DNA of 64,000 nucleotides from Baylisascaris procyonis (taxonomy: Eukaryota > Nematoda > Chromadorea > Rhabditida > Ascarididae). This document shows positions 31,558 to 41,600 of this stretch, piece after piece. Positions within the stretch are counted from its first letter, which is position 1; the number at the start of each line of letters is the position of its first letter. A program made the translations under genes and the position numbers. The stretch lies in assembly GCA_037389465.1 (NCBI GenBank), contig JAZARR010000072.1, forward strand, positions 529,040 through 593,039, read 5' to 3'. A model generated the notes under the pieces. The model had not been told where the DNA came from, made no database searches, and was given only the letters and a program-made list of their open reading frames with translations.

Positions 31558-32313
31558 TTAGGGCTTAGGGCTTAGGGCTTAGGGCTTAGGGCTTAGGGCT
31601 TAGGGCTTAGGGCTTAGGGCTTAGGGGCTTAGGGCTTAGGGCTTAGGGCTTAGGGCTTAGGGCTTAGGGCTTAGGGCTTAGGGCTTAGGGCTTAGGGCTT
31701 AGGGCTTAGGGCTTAGGGCTTAGGGCTTAGGGCTTAGGGCTTAGGGCTTAGGGCTTAGGGCTTAGGGCTTAGGGCTTAGGGCTTAGGGCTTAGGGCTTAG
31801 GGCTTAGGGCTTAGGGCTTGGGGCTTAGGGCTTAGGGCTTAGGGCTTAGGGCTTAGGGCTTAGGGCTTAGGGCTTAGGGCTTAGGGCTTAGGGCTTAGGG
31901 CTTAGGGCTTAGGGCTTAGGGCTTAGGCTTAGGGCTTAGGGCTTGGGCTTCGGGCTTAGGGCTTAGGGCTTAGGGCTTAGGGCTTAGGGCTTAGGGCTTA
32001 GGGCTTAGGGCTTAGGGCTTAGGGCTTAGGGCTTAGGGCTTAGGGCTTAGGGCTTAGGGCTTAGGGCTTAGGGCTTAGGGCTTAGGGCTTAGGGCTTAGG
32101 GCTTAGGCTTAGGCTTAGGGCTTAGGGCTTAGGGCTTAGGGCTTAGGCTTAGGGCTTAGGGGTTAGGGCTTAGCGCTTAGGGCTTAGGGCTTAGGGCTTA
32201 GGGCTTAGGGCTTAGGCTAAGGCTTGGGGCTTAGGCTTAGGGCTTAGGGCTTAGGGCTTAGGGCTTAGGGCTTAGGGCTTAGGGCTTAGGCTTAGGCTTA
32301 GGGCCTAGGGCTT
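31558..32313 (+). repeat. TTAGGGC heptamer block at the base of the telomere
   Basis: After about five canonical hexamers the unit changes to the heptamer TTAGGGC, about 100 copies, with rare TTGGGGC, TTCGGGC, TTAGCGC and TTAGGGG variants and scattered hexamers that become more frequent distally. Confidence 0.95.
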
Positions 32314-32852
32314 AGGCTTAGGCTTAGGCTTAGGCTTAGGGGCTTAGGCTTAGGCTTAGGCTTAGGGGCTTAGGCTTAGGCTTAGGCTTAGGCTTAGGCT
32401 TAGGCTTAGGCTTAGGCTTAGGCTTAGGCTTAGGGGCTTAGGCTTAGGCTTAGGCTTAGGCTTAGGCTTAGGCTTAGGCTTAGGCTTAGGGGCTTAGGCT
32501 TAGGCTTAGGCTTAGGCTTAGGCTTAGGCTTAGGCTTAGGCTTAGGCTTAGGCTTAGGCTTAGGCTTAGGCTTAGGCTTAGGCTTAGGCTTAGGCTTAGG
32601 CTTAGGCTTAGGCTTAGGCTTGGCTTAGGCTTAGGGGCTTAGGCTTAGGCTTAGGCTTAGGCTTAGGCTTAGGCTTAGGCTTAGGCTTAGGCTTAGGCTT
32701 AGGCTTAGGCTTAGGCTTAGGCTTAGGCTTAGGCTTAGGCTTAGGGGCTTAGGCTTAGGCTTAGGCTTAGGCTTAGGCTTAGGCTTAGGCTTAGGCTTAG
32801 GCTTAGGCTTAGGCTTAGGCTTAGGCTTAGGCTTAGGCTTAGGCTTAGGGGC
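32314..32852 (+). repeat. Hexamer block with sporadic TTAGGGGC octamers
   Basis: TTAGGC arrays are interrupted by single TTAGGGGC units near 32,338, 32,364, 32,432, 32,489, 32,633, 32,743 and 32,847. The last spacings are about 110 and 104 bp, suggesting duplication of a block of an octamer plus 16-17 hexamers. Confidence 0.9.
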
Positions 32853-34579
32853 TTAGGCTTAGGCTTAGGCTTAGGCTTAGGCTTAGGCTTAGGCTTAGGC
32901 TTAGGCTTAGGCTTAGGCTTAGGCTTAGGCTTAGGCTTAGGCTTAGGCTTAGGCTTAGGCTTAGGCTTAGGCTTAGGCTTAGGCTTAGGCTTAGGCTTAG
33001 GCTTAGGCTTAGGCTTAGGCTTAGGCTTAGGCTTAGGCTTAGGCTTAGGCTTAGGCTTAGGCTTAGGCTTAGGCTTAGGCTTAGGCTTAGGCTTAGGCTT
33101 AGGCTTAGGCTTAGGCTTAGGCTTAGGCTTAGGCTTAGGCTTAGGCTTAGGCTTAGGCTTAGGCTTAGGCTTAGGCTTAGGCTTAGGCTTAGGCTTAGGC
33201 TTAGGCTTAGGCTTAGGCTTAGGCTTAGGCTTAGGCTTAGGCTTAGGCTTAGGCTTAGGCTTAGGCTTAGGCTTAGGCTTAGGCTTAGGCTTAGGCTTAG
33301 GCTTAGGCTTAGGCTTAGGCTTAGGCTTAGGCTTAGGCTTAGGCTTAGGCTTAGGCTTAGGCTTAGGCTTAGGCTTAGGCTTAGGCTTAGGCTTAGGCTT
33401 AGGCTTAGGCTTAGGCTTAGGCTTAGGCTTAGGCTTAGGCTTAGGCTTAGGCTTAGGCTTAGGCTTAGGCTTAGGCTTAGGCTTAGGCTTAGGCTTAGGC
33501 TTAGGCTTAGGCTTAGGCTTAGGCTTAGGCTTAGGCTTAGGCTTAGCTTAGGCTTAGGCTTAGGCTTAGGCTTAGGCTTAGGCTTAGGCTTAGGCTTAGG
33601 CTTAGGCTTAGGCTTAGGCTTAGGCTTAGGCTTAGGCTTAGGCTTAGGCTTAGGCTTAGGCTTAGGCTTAGGCTTAGGCTTAGGCTTAGGCTTAGGCTTA
33701 GGCTTAGGCTTAGGCTTAGGCTTAGGCTTAGGCTTAGGCTAGGCTTAGGCTTAGGCTTAGGCTTAGGCTTAGGCTTAGGCTTAGGCTTAGGCTTAGGCTT
33801 AGGCTTAGGCTTAGGCTTAGGCTTAGGCTTAGGCTTAGGCTTAGGCTTAGGCTTAGGCTTAGGCTTAGGCTTAGGCTTAGGCTTAGGCTTAGGCTTAGGC
33901 TTAGGCTTAGGCTTAGGCTTCAGGCTTAGGCTTAGGCTTAGGCTTAGGCTTAGGCTTAGGCTTAGGCTTAGGCTTAGGCTTAGGCTTAGGCTTAGGCTTA
34001 GGCTTAGGCTTAGGCTTAGGCTTAGGCTTAGGCTTAGGCTTAGGCTTAGGCTTAGGCTTAGGCTTAGGCTTAGGCTTAGGCTTAGGCTTAGGCTTAGGCT
34101 TAGGCTTAGGCTTAGGCTTAGGCTTAGGCTTAGGCTTAGGCTTAGGCTTAGGCTTAGGCTTAGGCTTAGGCTTAGGCTTAGGCTTAGGCTTAGGCTTAGG
34201 CTTAGGCTTAGGCTTAGGCTTAGGCTTAGGCTTAGGCTTTAGGCTTAGGCTTAGGCTTAGGCTTAGGCTTAGGCTTAGGCTTAGGCTTAGGCTTAGGCTT
34301 AGGCTTAGGCTTAGGCTTAGGCTTAGGCTTAGGCTTAGGCTTAGGCTTAGGCTTAGGCTTAGGCTTAGGCTTAGGCTTAGGCTTAGGCTTAGGCTAGGCT
34401 TAGGCTTAGGCTTAGGCTTAGGCTTAGGCTTAGGCTTAGGCTTAGGCTTAGGCTTAGGCTTAGGCTTAGGCTTAGGCTTAGGCTTAGGCTTAGGCTTAGG
34501 CTTAGGCTTAGGCTTAGGCTTAGGCTTAGGCTTAGGCTTAGGCTTAGGCTTAGGCTTAGGCTTAGGCTTAGGCTTAGGC

Positions 34580-35010
34580 TTAGGCTCAGGCTTAGGCTAG
34601 GCTTAGGCTTCAGGCTTAGGCTTAGGCTTAGGCTTAGGCTCAGGCTTAGGCTTAGGCTTAGGCTTAGGCTTAGGCTTAGGCTTAGGCTTAGGCTTAGGCT
34701 TAGGCTTAGGCTTAGGCTTAGGCTTAGGCTCAGGCTTAGGCTTAGGCTTAGGCTTAGGCTTAGGCTTAGGCTTAGGCTTAGGCTTAGGCTTAGGCTCAGG
34801 CTTAGGCTTAGGCTTAGGCTTAGGCTTAGGCTTAGGCTTAGGCTTAGGCTTAGGCTTAGGCTTAGGCTTAGGCTTAGGCTAGGCTTAGGCTTAGGCTTAG
34901 GCTTAGGCTTAGGCTTAGCTTAGGCTTAGGCTTAGGCTTAGGCTTAGGCTTAGGCTTAGGCTTAGGCTTAGGCTTAGGCTAGGCTTAGGCTTAGGCTTAG
35001 GGGGCTCAGG
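34580..35010 (+). repeat. Variant-rich patch with TCAGGC units
   Basis: TCAGGC units occur near 34,585, 34,640, 34,730, 34,794 and 35,006, with TAGGC deletions near 34,597, 34,880 and 34,980, a TTCAGGC at 34,609 and TTAGGGGGCTCAGG at about 34,998. Variants are much denser here than on either side. Confidence 0.88.
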
Positions 35011-35630
35011 CTTAGGCTTAGGCTTAGGCTTAGGCTTAGGCTTAGGCTTAGGCTTAGGCTTAGGCTTAGGCTTAGGCTTAGGCTTAGGCTTAGGCTTAGG
35101 CTTAGGCTTAGGCTTAGGCTTAGGCTTAGGCTTAGGCTTAGGCTTAGGCTTAGGCTTAGGCTTAGGCTTAGGCTTAGGCTTAGGCTTAGGCTTAGGCTTA
35201 GGCTTAGGCTTAGGCTTAGGCTTAGGCTTAGGCTTAGGCTTAGGCTTAGGCTTGCTTAGGCTTAGGCTTAGGCTTAGGCTTAGGCTTAGGCTTAGGCTTA
35301 GGCTTAGGCTTAGGCTTAGGCTTAGGCTTAGGCTTAGGCTTAGGCTTAGGCTTAGGCTTAGGCTTAGGCTTAGGCTTAGGCTTAGGCTTAGGCTTAGGCT
35401 TAGGCTTAGGCTTAGGCTTAGGCTTAGGCTTAGGCTTAGGCTTAGGCTTAGGCTTAGGCTTAGGCTTAGGCTTAGGCTTAGGCTTAGGCTTAGGCTTAGG
35501 CTTAGGCTTAGGCTTAGGCTTAGGCTTAGGCTTAGCAGGCTTAGGCTTAGGCTTAGGCTTAGCTTAGGCTTAGGCTTAGGCTTAGGCTTAGGCTTAGGCT
35601 TAGGCTTAGGCTTAGGCTTAGGATTAGGCT

Positions 35631-38600
35631 TAGGCTTAGGCTTAGGCTTAGGCTTAGGCTTAGGCTTAGGCTTAGGCTTAGGCTTAGGCTTAGGCTTAGG
35701 CTTAGGCTTAGGCTTAGGCTTAGGCTTAGGCTTAGGCTTAGGCTTAGGCTTAGGCTTAGGCTTAGGCTTAGGCTTAGGCTTAGGCTTAGGCTTAGGCTTA
35801 GGCTTAGGCTTAGGCTTAGGCTTAGGCTTAGGCTTAGGCTTAGGCTTAGGCTTAGGCTTAGGCTTAGGCTTAGGCTTAGGCTTAGGCTTAGGCTTAGGCT
35901 TAGGCTTAGGCTTAGGCTTAGGCTTAGGCTTAGGCTTAGGCTTAGGCTTAGGCTTAGGCTTAGGCTTAGGCTTAGGCTTAGGCTTAGGCTTAGGCTTAGG
36001 CTTAGGCTTAGGCTTAGGCTTAGGCTTAGGCTTAGGCTTAGGCTTAGGCTTAGGCTTAGGCTTAGGCTTAGGCTTAGGCTTAGGCTTAGGCTTAGGCTTA
36101 GGCTTAGGCTTAGGCTTAGGCTTAGGCTTAGGCTTAGGCTTAGGCTTAGGCTTAGGCTTAGGCTTAGGCTTAGGCTTAGGCTTAGGCTTAGGCTTAGGCT
36201 TAGGCTTAGGCTTAGGCTTAGGCTTAGGCTTAGGCTTAGGCTTAGGCTTAGGCTTAGGCTTAGGCTTAGGCTTAGGCTTAGGCTTAGGCTTAGGCTTAGG
36301 CTTAGGCTTAGGCTTAGGCTTAGGCTTAGGCTTAGGCTTAGGCTTAGGCTTAGGCTTAGGCTTAGGCTTAGGCTTAGGCTTAGGCTTAGGCTTAGGCTTA
36401 GGCTTAGGCTTAGGCTTAGGCTTAGGCTTAGGCTTAGGCTTAGGCTTAGGCTTAGGCTTAGGCTTAGGCTTAGGCTTAGGCTTAGGCTTAGGCTTAGGCT
36501 TAGGCTTAGGCTTAGGCTTAGGCTTAGGCTTAGGCTTAGGCTTAGGCTTAGGCTTAGGCTTAGGCTTAGGCTTAGGCTTAGGCTTAGGCTTAGGCTTAGG
36601 CTTAGGCTTAGGCTTAGGCTTAGGCTTAGGCTTAGGCTTAGGCTTAGGCTTAGGCTTAGGCTTAGGCTTAGGCTTAGGCTTAGGCTTAGGCTTAGGCTTA
36701 GGCTTAGGCTTAGGCTTAGGCTTAGGCTTAGGCTTAGGCTTAGGCTTAGGCTTAGGCTTAGGCTTAGGCTTAGGCTTAGGCTTAGGCTTAGGCTTAGGCT
36801 TAGGCTTAGGCTTAGGCTTAGGCTTAGGCTTAGGCTTAGGCTTAGGCTTAGGCTTAGGCTTAGGCTTAGGCTTAGGCTTAGGCTTAGGCTTAGGCTTAGG
36901 CTTAGGCTTAGGCTTAGGCTTAGGCTTAGGCTTAGGCTTAGGCTTAGGCTTAGGCTTAGGCTTAGGCTTAGGCTTAGGCTTAGGCTTAGGCTTAGGCTTA
37001 GGCTTAGGCTTAGGCTTAGGCTTAGGCTTAGGCTTAGGCTTAGGCTTAGGCTTAGGCTTAGGCTTAGGCTTAGGCTTAGGCTTAGGCTTAGGCTTAGGCT
37101 TAGGCTTAGGCTTAGGCTTAGGCTTAGGCTTAGGCTTAGGCTTAGGCTTAGGCTTAGGCTTAGGCTTAGGCTTAGGCTTAGGCTTAGGCTTAGGCTTAGG
37201 CTTAGGCTTAGGCTTAGGCTTAGGCTTAGGCTTAGGCTTAGGCTTAGGCTTAGGCTTAGGCTTAGGCTTAGGCTTAGGCTTAGGCTTAGGCTTAGGCTTA
37301 GGCTTAGGCTTAGGCTTAGGCTTAGGCTTAGGCTTAGGCTTAGGCTTAGGCTTAGGCTTAGGCTTAGGCTTAGGCTTAGGCTTAGGCTTAGGCTTAGGCT
37401 TAGGCTTAGGCTTAGGCTTAGGCTTAGGCTTAGGCTTAGGCTTAGGCTTAGGCTTAGGCTTAGGCTTAGGCTTAGGCTTAGGCTTAGGCTTAGGCTTAGG
37501 CTTAGGCTTAGGCTTAGGCTTAGGCTTAGGCTTAGGCTTAGGCTTAGGCTTAGGCTTAGGCTTAGGCTTAGGCTTAGGCTTAGGCTTAGGCTTAGGCTTA
37601 GGCTTAGGCTTAGGCTTAGGCTTAGGCTTAGGCTTAGGCTTAGGCTTAGGCTTAGGCTTAGGCTTAGGCTTAGGCTTAGGCTTAGGCTTAGGCTTAGGCT
37701 TAGGCTTAGGCTTAGGCTTAGGCTTAGGCTTAGGCTTAGGCTTAGGCTTAGGCTTAGGCTTAGGCTTAGGCTTAGGCTTAGGCTTAGGCTTAGGCTTAGG
37801 CTTAGGCTTAGGCTTAGGCTTAGGCTTAGGCTTAGGCTTAGGCTTAGGCTTAGGCTTAGGCTTAGGCTTAGGCTTAGGCTTAGGCTTAGGCTTAGGCTTA
37901 GGCTTAGGCTTAGGCTTAGGCTTAGGCTTAGGCTTAGGCTTAGGCTTAGGCTTAGGCTTAGGCTTAGGCTTAGGCTTAGGCTTAGGCTTAGGCTTAGGCT
38001 TAGGCTTAGGCTTAGGCTTAGGCTTAGGCTTAGGCTTAGGCTTAGGCTTAGCTTAGGCTTAGGCTTAGGCTTAGGCTTAGGCTTAGGCTTAGGCTTAGGC
38101 TTAGGCTTAGGCTTAGGCTTAGGCTTAGGCTTAGGCTTAGGCTTAGGCTTAGGCTTAGGCTTAGGCTTAGGCTTAGGCTTAGGCTTAGGCTTAGGCTTAG
38201 GCTTAGGCTTAGGCTTAGGCTTAGGCTTAGGCTTAGGCTTAGGCTTAGGCTTAGGCTTAGGCTTAGGCTTAGGCTTAGGCTTAGGCTTAGGCTTAGGCTT
38301 AGGCTTAGGCTTAGGCTTAGGCTTAGGCTTAGGCTTAGGCTTAGGCTTAGGCTTAGGCTTAGGCTTAGGCTTAGGCTTAGGCTTAGGCTTAGGCTTAGGC
38401 TTAGGCTTAGGCTTAGGCTTAGGCTTAGGCTTAGGCTTAGGCTTAGGCTTAGGCTTAGGCTTAGGCTTAGGCTTAGGCTTAGGCTTAGGCTTAGGCTTAG
38501 GCTTAGGCTTAGGCTTAGGCTTAGGCTTAGGCTTAGGCTTAGGCTTAGGCTTAGGCTTAGGCTTAGGCTTAGGCTTAGGCTTAGGCTTAGGCTTAGGCTT

Positions 38601-41600
38601 AGGCTTAGGCTTAGGCTTAGGCTTAGGCTTAGGCTTAGGCTTAGGCTTAGGCTTAGGCTTAGGCTTAGGCTTAGGCTTAGGCTTAGGCTTAGGCTTAGGC
38701 TTAGGCTTAGGCTTAGGCTTAGGCTTAGGCTTAGGCTTAGGCTTAGGCTTAGGCTTAGGCTTAGGCTTAGGCTTAGGCTTAGGCTTAGGCTTAGGCTTAG
38801 GCTTAGGCTTAGGCTTAGGCTTAGGCTTAGGCTTAGGCTTAGGCTTAGGCTTAGGCTTAGGCTTAGGCTTAGGCTTAGGCTTAGGCTTAGGCTTAGGCTT
38901 AGGCTTAGGCTTAGGCTTAGGCTTAGGCTTAGGCTTAGGCTTAGGCTTAGGCTTAGGCTTAGGCTTAGGCTTAGGCTTAGGCTTAGGCTTAGGCTTAGGC
39001 TTAGGCTTAGGCTTAGGCTTAGGCTTAGGCTTAGGCTTAGGCTTAGGCTTAGGCTTAGGCTTAGGCTTAGGCTTAGGCTTAGGCTTAGGCTTAGGCTTAG
39101 GCTTAGGCTTAGGCTTAGGCTTAGGCTTAGGCTTAGGCTTAGGCTTAGGCTTAGGCTTAGGCTTAGGCTTAGGCTTAGGCTTAGGCTTAGGCTTAGGCTT
39201 AGGCTTAGGCTTAGGCTTAGGCTTAGGCTTAGGCTTAGGCTTAGGCTTAGGCTTAGGCTTAGGCTTAGGCTTAGCTTAGGCTTAGGCTTAGGCTTAGGCT
39301 TAGGCTTAGGCTTAGGCTTAGGCTTAGGCTTAGGCTTAGGCTTAGGCTTAGGCTTAGGCTTAGGCTTAGGCTTAGGCTTAGGCTTAGGCTTAGGCTTAGG
39401 CTTAGGCTTAGGCTTAGGCTTAGGCTTAGGCTTAGGCTTAGGCTTAGGCTTAGGCTTAGGCTTAGGCTTAGGCTTAGGCTTAGGCTTAGGCTTAGGCTTA
39501 GGCTTAGGCTTAGGCTTAGGCTTAGGCTTAGGCTTAGGCTTAGGCTTAGGCTTAGGCTTAGGCTTAGGCTTAGGCTTAGGCTTAGGCTTAGGCTTAGGCT
39601 TAGGCTTAGGCTTAGGCTTAGGCTTAGGCTTAGGCTTAGGCTTAGGCTTAGGCTTAGGCTTAGGCTTAGGCTTAGGCTTAGGCTTAGGCTTAGGCTTAGG
39701 CTTAGGCTTAGGCTTAGGCTTAGGCTTAGGCTTAGGCTTAGGCTTAGGCTTAGGCTTAGGCTTAGGCTTAGGCTTAGGCTTAGGCTTAGGCTTAGGCTTA
39801 GGCTTAGGCTTAGGCTTAGGCTTAGGCTTAGGCTTAGGCTTAGGCTTAGGCTTAGGCTTAGGCTTAGGCTTAGGCTTAGGCTTAGGCTTAGGCTTAGGCT
39901 TAGGCTTAGGCTTAGGCTTAGGCTTAGGCTTAGGCTTAGGCTTAGGCTTAGGCTTAGGCTTAGGCTTAGGCTTAGGCTTAGGCTTAGGCTTAGGCTTAGG
40001 CTTAGGCTTAGGCTTAGGCTTAGGCTTAGGCTTAGGCTTAGGCTTAGGCTTAGGCTTAGGCTTAGGCTTAGGCTTAGGCTTAGGCTTAGGCTTAGGCTTA
40101 GGCTTAGGCTTAGGCTTAGGCTTAGGCTTAGGCTTAGGCTTAGGCTTAGGCTTAGGCTTAGGCTTAGGCTTAGGCTTAGGCTTAGGCTTAGGCTTAGGCT
40201 TAGGCTTAGGCTTAGGCTTAGGCTTAGGCTTAGGCTTAGGCTTAGGCTTAGGCTTAGGCTTAGGCTTAGGCTTAGGCTTAGGCTTAGGCTTAGGCTTAGG
40301 CTTAGGCTTAGGCTTAGGCTTAGGCTTAGGCTTAGGCTTAGGCTTAGGCTTAGGCTTAGGCTTAGGCTTAGGCTTAGGCTTAGGCTTAGGCTTAGGCTTA
40401 GGCTTAGGCTTAGGCTTAGGCTTAGGCTTAGGCTTAGGCTTAGGCTTAGGCTTAGGCTTAGGCTTAGGCTTAGGCTTAGGCTTAGGCTTAGGCTTAGGCT
40501 TAGGCTTAGGCTTAGGCTTAGGCTTAGGCTTAGGCTTAGGCTTAGGCTTAGGCTTAGGCTTAGGCTTAGGCTTAGGCTTAGGCTTAGGCTTAGGCTTAGG
40601 CTTAGGCTTAGGCTTAGGCTTAGGCTTAGGCTTAGGCTTAGGCTTAGGCTTAGGCTTAGGCTTAGGCTTAGGCTTAGGCTTAGGCTTAGGCTTAGGCTTA
40701 GGCTTAGGCTTAGGCTTAGGCTTAGGCTTAGGCTTAGGCTTAGGCTTAGGCTTAGGCTTAGGCTTAGGCTTAGGCTTAGGCTTAGGCTTAGGCTTAGGCT
40801 TAGGCTTAGGCTTAGGCTTAGGCTTAGGCTTAGGCTTAGGCTTAGGCTTAGGCTTAGGCTTAGGCTTAGGCTTAGGCTTAGGCTTAGGCTTAGGCTTAGG
40901 CTTAGGCTTAGGCTTAGGCTTAGGCTTAGGCTTAGGCTTAGGCTTAGGCTTAGGCTTAGGCTTAGGCTTAGGCTTAGGCTTAGGCTTAGGCTTAGGCTTA
41001 GGCTTAGGCTTAGGCTTAGGCTTAGGCTTAGGCTTAGGCTTAGGCTTAGGCTTAGGCTTAGGCTTAGGCTTAGGCTTAGGCTTAGGCTTAGGCTTAGGCT
41101 TAGGCTTAGGCTTAGGCTTAGGCTTAGGCTTAGGCTTAGGCTTAGGCTTAGGCTTAGGCTTAGGCTTAGGCTTAGGCTTAGGCTTAGGCTTAGGCTTAGG
41201 CTTAGGCTTAGGCTTAGGCTTAGGCTTAGGCTTAGGCTTAGGCTTAGGCTTAGGCTTAGGCTTAGGCTTAGGCTTAGGCTTAGGCTTAGGCTTAGGCTTA
41301 GGCTTAGGCTTAGGCTTAGGCTTAGGCTTAGGCTTAGGCTTAGGCTTAGGCTTAGGCTTAGGCTTAGGCTTAGGCTTAGGCTTAGGCTTAGGCTTAGGCT
41401 TAGGCTTAGGCTTAGGCTTAGGCTTAGGCTTAGGCTTAGGCTTAGGCTTAGGCTTAGGCTTAGGCTTAGGCTTAGGCTTAGGCTTAGGCTTAGGCTTAGG
41501 CTTAGGCTTAGGCTTAGGCTTAGGCTTAGGCTTAGGCTTAGGCTTAGGCTTAGGCTTAGGCTTAGGCTTAGGCTTAGGCTTAGGCTTAGGCTTAGGCTTA

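Noticed and set aside
35252..38056. Large open frame with Arg-Leu and Gly-Leu repeats
   Set aside because: It is a translation of the TTAGGC telomere array, which opens any frame without a stop; not a gene.
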